From: an uncultured Eubacteriales bacterium
GTDB taxonomy: Bacteria > Bacillota > Clostridia > Oscillospirales > CAG-272
Reading direction: 5' to 3'
Assembly: GCA_934385225.1 (NCBI GenBank)
Contig: CAKRPQ010000058.1
Location: 1-12,852, forward strand
Length of the DNA: 12,852 bases
The notes below the pieces were generated by a model that saw nothing but the letters and a program-made list of their open reading frames with translations, was not told the DNA's origin and made no database searches. The position numbers were made by a program, and so were the translations under genes. Shown here piece by piece: positions 1-8,065 of the stretch. The number at the start of each line of letters is the position of its first letter. Position 1 is the first letter of the stretch.

Positions 1-60
1 GGGCGGAATAAGCATTGCGAGGTTTGTCTTACCGCAAGCGGACGGGAATGCGGCGGATAC
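1..60 (-). other. In-frame PEP carboxykinase (GTP) P-loop signature at the window edge; possible chimeric junction
   Basis: Residues 2146-2161 of the giant frame read FPSACGKTNLAMLIPP. This contains FPSACGKTN, the kinase-1a GTP-binding signature of GTP-dependent PEP carboxykinase, followed by the usual AML.P continuation. The preceding YVSAA also resembles the YxAAA that leads into that loop in PEPCK. Just upstream the frame still reads like a surface-protein C-terminal domain (GVIFASEKNKA, then VKRAVFRDGD), so the change of identity falls somewhere around bases 46-85. PEPCK is cytosolic and not known to be attached to secreted LRR proteins. A chimeric contig end is my leading reading; a true fusion remains possible. 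Confidence 0.7.
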
Positions 61-3000
61 ATACTTGATATCGCCGTCTCTGAACACCGCACGTTTTACA
101 ATGCTCGCGCTTCCCGTTACATACTCGTCGTTCTCGTTTGTGAGCTTTGCATTTGCTTTATTCTTCTCCGACGCAAAGATCACGCCGAATTCTTTAAGCG
201 TATAGCCGTTTGCTTCAAGTTCGGAAACCTTTGTACGGTCAAGAGAGAATATACTGCGCAAGCCGTTATATTCGCTGATTCTGACCTTATATCCCTGCAA
301 CGTGATCGCGCCTTTTATCTCTTCGTAGAACACGACCTTTGTCTCGGTATCGCCGAGAACAGCTTTAATCGCGTCTCTCTGCGCCGCGGACGCGCAAACG
401 ATGTAAAGGTCACTCTTCGACGGGAACGATGTCGCGTCTACCGTCGTATTTTCGCTCTCGAATATCACCTTTTTAAGCGATGTGCAGCCGTCAAAGGCAT
501 TTGTGCCGACGGACGTGACTACCGCGGGAATTGTGACTTCGGTGAGCGATGTGCAGTCTATAAACATACCGTTAAAGACTTCATTTATATTTGCGTTCGT
601 TTTGGGAGTAATGATCACATTTGTGAGCGACGTACAACCCTTGAAAATATTTTTCGGTTTTGTACCCGACCACTTATTCCAGCCCGTAAGGTCCGCAACG
701 CCTTCCGTAACCTTGCCGCCCCAGCCTATCGTCGTGAGCTTCGGGCAGTTTTCGAACAGACCGCTTGCATTATGCGTTTGGAATTCGAGGGTGGACTGCG
801 TAAAGCAAATGCTTTCAAGGTTAGGCCAGTTTGCGAACAAGCTGTCGGGAGAGCCGTTATACTGGTATTTACTGAAACTGCCGACTACAATATGCTTTAT
901 CGCATTCTTCCATGTGTTCTTGAATGCAATGAGTTCAGCCGAGTTGCCGTTATAGAGAAGTTCGTTCCAGCCTGTAACGCCGTCCGGCTTTGTGAATGTG
1001 AGAGTCATAGTTTCAAGGTCAACAGACCAGTCAACGCAACCGTACTGCATATTCTGCGAGCCGCTTGTAACGAATGTCGGGTCTTCCTCGCTTGTATAGT
1101 ACCTCATCGAAACATTCTTTGTGACGTTTGCATTCGGACTATCGCCCTGCTGTTTTGCAATAAGCTCTGTGATCACGCTTTCGGCTACGGTTCCGGGATA
1201 TACGCAGAATGTAACCGATTTGCAATTCTTTCCGAGCTTTGAAATTTTAAGGCTTTCGAGTTTCTTTCCGAGGTAGAACGTCGGTGTAGTGCTTTCGAAC
1301 GATGCCTCAAAAATTTGTTCGTTCAGTTTCGTTATGTTACGCAAGTCTATAACGCCGTCTTTGACGTCATTCCCCTGCATCGCTATGGTGTCAAGCTTCG
1401 GATCTGCCGCAAAGACGTTATATGCCGAAAGATCCGTAAGTGTAGTCGGGATTATTACCGTTTTAAGATTGTCGTGGAATGCGAACGAATACTGTGAAAG
1501 GCTCGTAATACCCGTTTCTTCACCTATAATTACGGTGGTTATCTCTTTTATGTATTTGTTCCACGGTAGATTTCCCATTGCGTCCCAGTTGGGCGTCTTT
1601 GTAAATTCGAGTTTACCGCTGCCGCTGCCGCTTATCGTGAGTACGTTATCGTAGCTGATCGACCACGTGTAGCCGCCTTCCTTACAAAGACCGCCGTCTC
1701 TGACGTTAGCCTCTGTTCCTTCAAGCGCGGAGGGATAGCCCTTCCATATAGGCTTTGTGAAGCCTGTCGTCCCCTCGGCATAGTAAACGATAAACGAGCT
1801 TGACTGCGTGCCGAATATCGTCGTTCCGACTGTCGCAGGTGCGTTGCACTTAAAGAGTACGTTATCAAGTGTGAGCGCGGAGAACGCGTTATTGACTATA
1901 CTGTCGATATTCGAATCTGCCGTGAACACTATCTTTTTGACGGTGTCCGCATAGCTTTCAAATTCGGATATCTTTGTGACCTTACCCTTTGTCGTTACAT
2001 AAAGCGTATCGTTCTTAATATACCAAACGGTATTATCGGTAACGTAGCCGACAAGGTATTCCGCACCGATTTCTGCGGCATAGGACTTTGCAAATTCGGA
2101 TTTACCGATCACTGTCGTTATAGGCGTTCCGCTGAAAGCATTACTTGCCACGCTCGTAACGCTGTCTCTCAATATTACGGTGTCAAACGCGCAGTTTTTA
2201 TATGCGTTTGCCTGAGAGCCGATATTATTTATATTGTGGAGATCCGCTACACCCTCTATCGGTGCGTTTCCTCTTACGTAAATGGTTCTGAGGCTCGTAC
2301 AACCGCTGAATGCCTCCCGGTCAATCTGTCCGAGTTCGGGAAGCTCGACGGTTTTGAGTGCCGTAAGTCCCGTAAACGCGCCGCCCGAAACCTTTCCGAG
2401 TCCGTCGCCGACGATAATCGTTTCGATTTCGTTTACATACGCCTGCCAGCCCTTGCCGTCAACCGCATGTTGGAGTGCTCCCGTCTCGTTCCAGCCGCTC
2501 TTTGTCGAAACGAACGAAAGCGTCTTTGTTGCCTTATCGTAGTGCCAGTCGGTGCCGACTGTCTGCGCGCCGTTATATTCGGCGTAAAGCGAACCCGATG
2601 CTATCGGAAGAATATCGTTTATATCCTTAAATTCAAGTCCGTTATTTTTGGCGAATGTCTCCGCGCCCGATTTTGCTCTGCCGTAAACGGTCGTAAGTGC
2701 CGTACAGCCCGTGAACGCGTTATCGTCGATCGTCATATAGGAGCTTGAAACCGCAATAGCGGTGATATTCTTGCAATTTGCGAATGCGCCTGCCTCAACC
2801 GAATCGACATCGGGGAGGAAGAACGTACCGCCGAAGTTCATATTTTCAAATTCGCCTGTGCGAATGGTCGTTATTGCCGACTCATATACTTCAAAACCTC
2901 CGAGGTTCGAAAGTTCCGAAAGAGTTCCGACGCCTATCTTGTTTATATTGCCTCTGAAAATGACGCTTGTGATCTTATCCGAATACGCGCTCCACTGTGC

Positions 3001-6000
3001 GGGACTTTCTTTCACTATCGTGTCGCCCGTACCGTAGAAATACATTGAATAGGTATCGTTGCCGTTCGAAATAATCTTGAAATATACGTTTTCGCCGCAG
3101 TCACCTCTGTACTCTACCTCGCCGTCATCCCGGTCTCCCGTAAGATCTTTGAACGTAACACCAAGCGTATTTGCAAGTGACTCTGCGGGAGTGCCGACAA
3201 AGCCGTAGATTGTATCAAACTTTGTATTACCGTAGTTCGGATTTTCAAATGAAGTTCCGCCGAGAACTTTAAGAGTTTTAAGTGCGGAGCAGTCATAGAA
3301 CGCTCTTGCCGATGCCGAAACAAGGTTCTTCGGAAGCGTCAACTCTGTAAGTGTGCTGTTATAGGAAATGAACTTATCGCCGAGAGTCCCCGAAAGATCA
3401 TCGGAGAATTTGATTGTTGTCGCCGATGTGCCGCCGTCGAACTGATATCCTGTGGGGAAGCTCGTTACGCACGAAAGGTCAAGCGTTCCCGCATTAGGTG
3501 TGTTTCCGCTTATATAAATGGTTTTCAGTTTACGCGCATTCTGGAACACGCCCTCGCCTATCGTTTTAAGGTTCGACGTTATTTCAACCGTTGTGAGTGC
3601 GCTCATCTGCGTAAAGCAGTATTTTGAAATCGTTTTTACAGATTCGGGGAGAACAACCTTTTTTATACTGTCATAATACTTATACCAGGAGGATTTTGAA
3701 CCTGTATTATAAGCGTAGCAACCCGATGAAACGGTCGTTCCCGAACCGCTTATCGTAAGGGTATCGTCCTTGAATGTCCAGATGAGTCCATCGCCCGCGT
3801 CACCGCAAGCACCGAGGCTGACAAACGTTACACCGCTCTTTTTCGCGAGTGCAAGCGTGGGGTCATTACTCTCGTAGCCGTAGAGTGTGACAGCCGTGAA
3901 GCCCGAAACTGCCTCCGAATCTATCGCTGTAAGCGTATAAGGAAGTCTTATGGTTTCAAGCGAGGTCATATTCGCAAACGCGCCTGCGCCGATAGACTTC
4001 GCGCCGTTTGCAACTACGATCTCCTTTATCTCGGAGGCATATGCGCTCCAAGGGTAGCTTGCTCCCGCTACCGCGCCGTCCGAAATGACGTTAAGGACGC
4101 CGCCGTCGTCAAGAACCCATGAATATGTGTCCTCTGTTCCGTATGCTTTTGCGGACGGGTAAATCTTATAGGTGCTTCCGCCCACCTTTACCGTGCCGCC
4201 GCTGCCTGTACTTCTGTATGTGAAGGCATCGACTGTGTCAAGGCCGCTCACCTCGGTGAAAATTCCGTCTCTTATCGCGTAAAGCGGAGAAGGAACGACC
4301 GCAAAAGCAATCTCTCTGCCCTCGGATATAATGTGAAGTTCTCTGATCTCCTCACCCGAAACGGCGTCGACAAGTTTTGTACTGCTCGACGTGTACGGCA
4401 TATTACCGTCCGTTATAGAGAAGAGATTGAACGCAGCCTGTCTGCCGATAGCGTTATAATCGCCGCTTCCGCTATTTTCGACAACGTAGAAGTCGGGATA
4501 CTTATTACCGTCAAGCTGCATAGAATATGCAACCTGCGCGGCATAAGAAACGCCGCTGTCCGTCGGATTTGCGATGAAGCCGACATATTTTGCGCCGAAT
4601 TCTTCTTTAAGTGCCTTATATGCCGCCGCAAGTCCCTCTCTGCCGAGGCTGCTTACGCTTCCGTCATCGACAATGAAGAGATAAACATCGCCCTCGGTAT
4701 ATTTGCCCGCGCTTATTTCATCGCTGTGCGACGCTTTAAGCGCATTAAGGAGCGAAACAGACCCCGAAAGATCGGGAACGTTTACATAGTCGATCTGTTC
4801 GTGGTGGCGGAGGTAAAAACCGTCCGCAAGGCCGCTTGCAATTTCATCGTTTCCGCCGACAACAACCGCATAGTTTAGTTTTGACGGAACTACGTTCACG
4901 TCTATCGGCGATCTGTTCGAATCGACGAACGTAACGGTGGAAATTCCAAGTTCGCCGTCTGCTTTTACGGTGTAATCATCGACAAGCGTAAGCGAGCTTC
5001 CGTTTACGTTTGCGATCTTCCAATCGAAAGTGAATGTGCCGCCGTAATTTACGCTGAAATCGGCACTTCTCTGCGAATAGGGCTTATTAACGCCCGATGC
5101 GTAGGTCGTTGAGCAGTTATGCATCATTCCCTGGAAAATACGAAGTTCCTTTTCGCAGGTGAGTGCGTTATACATACAGATAACACCGGGTGTCGGGCAT
5201 GTATCGTCGCCAAAGCCTGTATCTACGCGGGTCTTGCAGACAATTCTCTTGCCTAGACTGACAGACTCGAAGTATTTCTGCGAATAATGCTCATAGACAA
5301 GTCCCATTGTGAATCTTGTGGGGAAATATGTTTTTGCATACATATCGCACCAGCAGGGTACCCACGGGTTGCAGAACGAAATATCGTGATCAAGTGCCGC
5401 AACGGCTATACACTGGAAGCCGCCCTGACTCTGACCGTAAAGTTCGATATCCTTATTGTTCCAGAGACCTGCCCAAGCGGACGTATCAATACCGTTTACC
5501 GTTCCCGCTCCGCCGCCTGTCGCGCCGAAGAACTTTTTAAGGAAGCGGACGGACTGAACGTCGCGGAGAATCATATACTTTGTATAGCTCTCCTCGGCGT
5601 TGTCGTTATAGAGCTGTCTCGCCATATAGTTTCCGAGAATCCCTCCATAGGCAAGACCGTTATAGTAGCTCGCCTCGCGGCTGAGCTCTATGCTGTGCGC
5701 ATACACGCAGAGAGTTACATATCCCGCTCTCTTTGAAACTCCGGGAGAAGCATATACGCCCGCGCCCTGATAGCCGAGATAGAGCTTTGCGCTCGCAGGA
5801 TCAAGGTTTTTCGGAACAACGAGCTTGCCCGCCACATATGTAGCGCCGTTTGGTTCTTCTCCGCTCGCGGCGGTATTAAGAAATCTCTTGCTTCCGACGC
5901 AGTTTATGTAGAGGTCGTAAACGTCGTAGTTTGCGTCCGACTCCGATGCCTTTTTGATATCATAGATATCGGGTGCTACCGTGTCAAGCTCGGCAAGGCA

Positions 6001-6483
6001 TTTTTTCCAGTAAGCGTCGAAATCATCTGGCTCTGCCATCTGCGTTACGAGCTTTTCAATCTCGGCAGCCGCGCCGCCGTTGAATTTCACGTTCGAATTG
6101 ATCTCATTGCCGCTTTCGTCAAGAGCACTGACAGTGAGTCTGACAAATCCGGGGCAGCTTATCTTTGTGGAGACTGTGAACTCTCCTTTTCCGCCGTCGA
6201 CGGTTCCGCTTGTGGAATTGCCGTCCTCACCTCTTATCGAATAGGTGAATTTCGGTACGGATACGGTATCACTGCCGTACATCAGTTTGACGGTGAACGT
6301 CATCGTTTCGCCGACTTTATAGGACGCGGGATCTTTATCCGTCGTTCCGACAAAGTAAGCGCCGCCGAGATTATTCAGCGTTTCGTGGCTTATTGTTTCT
6401 GCCGAAATCTGCATCACGCACACAAGCGCGAAGAGAAACACGACGAGAATCGGCAACAGCCACTTTCTCTTTGTGGTTTTCAT
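1..6483 (-). CDS. Giant secreted CE7-family acetyl esterase fused to BspA-like leucine-rich repeats (3' end outside window)
   Basis: The frame is open for 2161 codons and leaves the window without a stop. The ATG start at 6481-6483 has AGAGGG six bases upstream (6490-6495). Residues 1-28 form a signal peptide: KRK, a hydrophobic core, then ISA before E29. Residues about 33-145 look Ig-like. Residues about 146-470 match acetyl xylan esterase / cephalosporin C deacetylase (CE7): FDAYWKK near 155-161, nucleophile elbow GQSQGG with Ser352, DDTCP with Asp426, and MMHN with His455. The 29-residue Asp-His spacing agrees with what I recall for the Thermotoga enzyme. Such enzymes remove acetyl groups from xylo-oligosaccharides. 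Residues about 535-740 are unassigned. About 785-2058 carry BspA/LRR_5-type modules, often used for surface binding. An extracellular polysaccharide deacetylase is inferred. The last 16 residues look foreign (separate entry). No anchor is visible because the C-terminus is missing. Confidence 0.88.
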   Translation of the reverse strand, partial: MKTTKRKWLLPILVVFLFALVCVMQISAETISHETLNNLGGAYFVGTTDKDPASYKVGETMTFTVKLMYGSDTVSVPKFTYSIRGEDGNSTSGTVDGGKGEFTVSTKISCPGFVRLTVSALDESGNEINSNVKFNGGAAAEIEKLVTQMAEPDDFDAYWKKCLAELDTVAPDIYDIKKASESDANYDVYDLYINCVGSKRFLNTAASGEEPNGATYVAGKLVVPKNLDPASAKLYLGYQGAGVYASPGVSKRAGYVTLCVYAHSIELSREASYYNGLAYGGILGNYMARQLYNDNAEESYTKYMILRDVQSVRFLKKFFGATGGGAGTVNGIDTSAWAGLWNNKDIELYGQSQGGFQCIAVAALDHDISFCNPWVPCWCDMYAKTYFPTRFTMGLVYEHYSQKYFESVSLGKRIVCKTRVDTGFGDDTCPTPGVICMYNALTCEKELRIFQGMMHNCSTTYASGVNKPYSQRSADFSVNYGGTFTFDWKIANVNGSSLTLVDDYTVKADGELGISTVTFVDSNRSPIDVNVVPSKLNYAVVVGGNDEIASGLADGFYLRHHEQIDYVNVPDLSGSVSLLNALKASHSDEISAGKYTEGDVYLFIVDDGSVSSLGREGLAAAYKALKEEFGAKYVGFIANPTDSGVSYAAQVAYSMQLDGNKYPDFYVVENSGSGDYNAIGRQAAFNLFSITDGNMPYTSSSTKLVDAVSGEEIRELHIISEGREIAFAVVPSPLYAIRDGIFTEVSGLDTVDAFTYRSTGSGGTVKVGGSTYKIYPSAKAYGTEDTYSWVLDDGGVLNVISDGAVAGASYPWSAYASEIKEIVVANGAKSIGAGAFANMTSLETIRLPYTLTAIDSEAVSGFTAVTLYGYESNDPTLALAKKSGVTFVSLGACGDAGDGLIWTFKDDTLTISGSGTTVSSGCYAYNTGSKSSWYKYYDSIKKVVLPESVKTISKYCFTQMSALTTVEITSNLKTIGEGVFQNARKLKTIYISGNTPNAGTLDLSCVTSFPTGYQFDGGTSATTIKFSDDLSGTLGDKFISYNSTLTELTLPKNLVSASARAFYDCSALKTLKVLGGTSFENPNYGNTKFDTIYGFVGTPAESLANTLGVTFKDLTGDRDDGEVEYRGDCGENVYFKIISNGNDTYSMYFYGTGDTIVKESPAQWSAYSDKITSVIFRGNINKIGVGTLSELSNLGGFEVYESAITTIRTGEFENMNFGGTFFLPDVDSVEAGAFANCKNITAIAVSSSYMTIDDNAFTGCTALTTVYGRAKSGAETFAKNNGLEFKDINDILPIASGSLYAEYNGAQTVGTDWHYDKATKTLSFVSTKSGWNETGALQHAVDGKGWQAYVNEIETIIVGDGLGKVSGGAFTGLTALKTVELPELGQIDREAFSGCTSLRTIYVRGNAPIEGVADLHNINNIGSQANAYKNCAFDTVILRDSVTSVASNAFSGTPITTVIGKSEFAKSYAAEIGAEYLVGYVTDNTVWYIKNDTLYVTTKGKVTKISEFESYADTVKKIVFTADSNIDSIVNNAFSALTLDNVLFKCNAPATVGTTIFGTQSSSFIVYYAEGTTGFTKPIWKGYPSALEGTEANVRDGGLCKEGGYTWSISYDNVLTISGSGSGKLEFTKTPNWDAMGNLPWNKYIKEITTVIIGEETGITSLSQYSFAFHDNLKTVIIPTTLTDLSAYNVFAADPKLDTIAMQGNDVKDGVIDLRNITKLNEQIFEASFESTTPTFYLGKKLESLKISKLGKNCKSVTFCVYPGTVAESVITELIAKQQGDSPNANVTKNVSMRYYTSEEDPTFVTSGSQNMQYGCVDWSVDLETMTLTFTKPDGVTGWNELLYNGNSAELIAFKNTWKNAIKHIVVGSFSKYQYNGSPDSLFANWPNLESICFTQSTLEFQTHNASGLFENCPKLTTIGWGGKVTEGVADLTGWNKWSGTKPKNIFKGCTSLTNVIITPKTNANINEVFNGMFIDCTSLTEVTIPAVVTSVGTNAFDGCTSLKKVIFESENTTVDATSFPSKSDLYIVCASAAQRDAIKAVLGDTETKVVFYEEIKGAITLQGYKVRISEYNGLRSIFSLDRTKVSELEANGYTLKEFGVIFASEKNKANAKLTNENDEYVTGSASIVKRAVFRDGDIKYVSAAFPSACGKTNLAMLIPP
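310..4131 (-). repeat. About seven BspA-like leucine-rich repeat modules within the giant esterase
   Basis: This is a protein-level repeat. Each module opens with a Trp/Tyr-rich strand and a segment like DTLTISGSG. Next comes W..Y...IK.VV, then short repeats of the form I...AF..C..L..V. Openings are near residues 789, 902, about 1132, 1313, 1487, 1607 and 1819. Recognisable units include IGAGAFANMTSLETI, IDDNAFTGCTALTTV and VGTNAFDGCTSLKKV, which fit the LRR_5/BspA family. Modules differ in length (roughly 110-240 residues) and diverge at DNA level, so this is an old expansion and not a recent tandem duplication. Family knowledge suggests a rigid, ligand-binding or adhesive stalk; the ligand cannot be deduced. 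Confidence 0.85.
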
Positions 6484-6532
6484 CTTTTACCCTCTCGTTT
6501 TTTTATTTATATCCTATTAAGATATATAGATA

Positions 6533-6561
6533 ATTTTATCATATACACCTGTTTTTTTCAA
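6533..6561 (-). promoter_or_regulatory. Putative sigma-70-type promoter of the esterase gene
   Basis: Read on the minus strand, TTGAAA (6556-6561) is followed after exactly 17 bases by TAAAAT (6533-6538). A TG one base before the -10 box adds an extended -10 element. The predicted transcription start is near 6526, giving an untranslated leader of about 40 bases before the ATG. A run of A residues lies just upstream of the -35 box (separate entry). Confidence 0.6.
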
Positions 6562-6566
6562 TACCC

Positions 6567-6578
6567 TTTTGTTTTTTT
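6567..6578 (-). promoter_or_regulatory. A-tract (UP-like) element upstream of the esterase promoter
   Basis: On the minus strand an A7 run (6572-6578), a C, then an A4 run (6567-6570) sit at about -41 to -52 relative to the predicted start. That is where an UP element would contact the RNA polymerase alpha subunits. Other T-runs in this intergenic region (6498-6504, 6552-6558, 6606-6611) lie at roughly helical-turn multiples and may also bend the DNA. Function is inferred from position and composition only. Confidence 0.35.
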
Positions 6579-6631
6579 CGGCATATTGCTAAAACACGAC
6601 ATCACTTTTTTGTATATTTTGACAAAAGCAC

Positions 6632-6660
6632 TTGACAAGCCTCTGTCCGTTCAATATAAT
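6632..6660 (+). promoter_or_regulatory. Consensus sigma-70-type promoter of the aspartate kinase gene
   Basis: TTGACA (6632-6637) and TATAAT (6655-6660) are separated by 17 bases, a perfect match to the vegetative consensus in both boxes and spacing. Transcription would start near 6667, leaving a leader of about 28 bases before the ATG at 6695. That is too short for a lysine riboswitch or T-box. A second TTGACAA lies 13 bases upstream (6619-6625) without a matching -10 box. Confidence 0.85.
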
Positions 6661-6682
6661 ATTATATATATTTCTTTACACG

Positions 6683-6687
6683 AGGAG
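6683..6687 (+). promoter_or_regulatory. Ribosome binding site that fixes the aspartate kinase start
   Basis: AGGAG lies seven bases before the ATG at 6695. It supports that start over an upstream in-frame TTG at 6632, which is the -35 box itself and therefore lies outside the transcript. Confidence 0.8.
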
Positions 6688-6694
6688 AGTTTCA

Positions 6695-8014
6695 ATGCAA
6701 CTGAAAGTAGTAAAGTTCGGCGGCAGTTCACTTGCCGACGCCGAGCATTTTAAACAGGCGGCAAAAATAATAAAGGAAGACCCCGAAAGAAGATATGTCA
6801 TTCCGTCCGCTCCCGGAAAGCGCTTTTCGGACGACATCAAGGTCACCGATATGCTCTACCGCTGCTACGAAATGGCAAGGGCAAAGGAAAATATAGACGA
6901 ATACTTTGAAGTCATTGCCGACAGATACCATGAAATAATAGCGGAACTCGGAATGGACTACAACATAGACGGTGAGCTTACATACGTCAAAAACGCGCTT
7001 ATGCACAGTTCGGGTCGTGACTTTGCCGCCAGCCGCGGAGAATATCTGAACGGTCTTATCATGGCAAAATATCTCGGTTTCAACTTCATTGACGCCGAAA
7101 ACGTGATACTCTTTAAGGAAAACGGCACTTTTGACGCGGAAGCGACAAACGAAATTCTCCGCGAAGAACTCAAAAAGTACGAATACGCCGTAATCCCCGG
7201 TTTTTACGGCGTTATGCCGAACGGAACAATAAAAACATTCTCCCGCGGAGGCTCGGACATCACGGGCGCTATCGTCGCGAGAGCCTGCTCCGCCGATCTG
7301 TACGAAAACTGGACCGACGTTTCGGGATTCAAGATGGCTGATCCGCGCATTGTGAAAGATCCCTGCACCATCGACACGATAACATACAGAGAGCTTCGCG
7401 AACTTTCATACATGGGCGCAACGGTCCTGCACGAGGAATCAATTTTCCCCGTCAGATTTGCGGGCATTCCGATAAACATTCGCAACACGAACGCGCCCGA
7501 AGAAAAGGGCACGATGATAGTTCCGTGCGCGAAGGATTACGACGCAGGTAAGGTCATTACGGGCGTTGCAGGCAAGCACGGCTTCTCCGTAATAACCATC
7601 GAAAAGGATATGATGAACGCAGAAATAGGCTTCGGGCGCAGAGTTCTCGAAGTTCTTGAAGACTACGACATTTCCTTTGAGCATCTCCCGTCGGGCATCG
7701 ACACAATGTGTGTTCTCGTCACAACCGCCGAAGTCGAAGGAAAGAAAGAAAAGCTGCTCACATCGCTCACGCGCAGAATACGTCCCGACACGCTGACAAT
7801 AGAGGACGGTATTTCCCTGCTTGCCGTTGTCGGACGCGGAATGATCAAATCGAAAGGTACGGCGGCAAGAATTTTCAAAGCGGTCTCAGCTGCCGACGTC
7901 AACATTCGTATGATAGACCAGGGTTCAAGCGAGCTCAGCATCATCATCGGCGTAGAAGATCACGACCTCGAAAAGGCACAGGCGGCAATTTATCACGAAT
8001 TCGTGAAAGACTGA
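6695..8014 (+). CDS. yclM: Aspartate kinase, monofunctional, YclM/ThrD-like, with two ACT domains
   Basis: It phosphorylates L-aspartate to 4-aspartyl phosphate, the first committed step toward lysine, threonine, methionine and diaminopimelate, in the cytosol. The 439-residue protein has the N-terminal amino acid kinase signature KFGGSS (7-12), FSRGGSDITGA (from residue 182) and YENWTDV (203-209). The catalytic part ends near 285. Two ACT-type regulatory segments follow, about 287-365 (with IGFGRRVLEVLE and HLPSGID) and 373-439 (with GTAARIF and QGSSELSI). From memory the order and motifs are closest to Bacillus subtilis YclM, not LysC, so ACT-mediated inhibition by pathway end products is likely. 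It is transcribed alone from a strong promoter and ends in an intrinsic terminator. The asd gene for the next step is in the window but on another transcript. Confidence 0.95.
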   Translation: MQLKVVKFGGSSLADAEHFKQAAKIIKEDPERRYVIPSAPGKRFSDDIKVTDMLYRCYEMARAKENIDEYFEVIADRYHEIIAELGMDYNIDGELTYVKNALMHSSGRDFAASRGEYLNGLIMAKYLGFNFIDAENVILFKENGTFDAEATNEILREELKKYEYAVIPGFYGVMPNGTIKTFSRGGSDITGAIVARACSADLYENWTDVSGFKMADPRIVKDPCTIDTITYRELRELSYMGATVLHEESIFPVRFAGIPINIRNTNAPEEKGTMIVPCAKDYDAGKVITGVAGKHGFSVITIEKDMMNAEIGFGRRVLEVLEDYDISFEHLPSGIDTMCVLVTTAEVEGKKEKLLTSLTRRIRPDTLTIEDGISLLAVVGRGMIKSKGTAARIFKAVSAADVNIRMIDQGSSELSIIIGVEDHDLEKAQAAIYHEFVKD

Positions 8015-8019
8015 CAACG

Positions 8020-8062
8020 AAAAAACGGGCTGTCGCAAAACAAACAGCCCGTTATGTTTTTT
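8020..8062. terminator. Bidirectional intrinsic terminator between aspartate kinase and the HIT gene
   Basis: A perfect 10-bp stem AACGGGCTGT (8024-8033) / ACAGCCCGTT (8044-8053) encloses a 10-base loop. It is followed by T6 (8057-8062) on the plus strand and preceded by A6 (8020-8025), which gives a U-run on the minus strand. It can therefore end both the rightward kinase transcript and the leftward HIT transcript. Confidence 0.88.
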
Positions 8063-8065
8063 AGG

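Noticed and set aside
1..60. Independent PEP carboxykinase gene at the left edge
   Set aside because: Only about 20 codons fit, they start in the middle of the PEPCK sequence, and they are continuous with the upstream esterase frame. It is recorded as a junction instead.
1614..1635. Short GCCGCT-like DNA repeat inside the esterase
   Set aside because: It simply encodes an alternating Gly-Ser stretch (SGSGSG) in an LRR module opening and has no sign of being a separate element.
482..4878. Many plus-strand open frames of 60-180 codons opposite the esterase gene
   Set aside because: They are shadows of the giant minus-strand gene, with low-complexity translations and no recognisable domains.
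6409..6483. Lipoprotein signal (ALVC at residues 19-22) in the esterase
   Set aside because: The -1 residue before the Cys is Val, not Gly, Ala or Ser, and a normal signal peptidase I site (ISA before residue 29) fits better.
6632..6694. Upstream TTG start that would lengthen aspartate kinase by 21 residues
   Set aside because: The TTG is the -35 promoter element itself, the extra residues have no homology, and a good ribosome binding site precedes the ATG at 6695.
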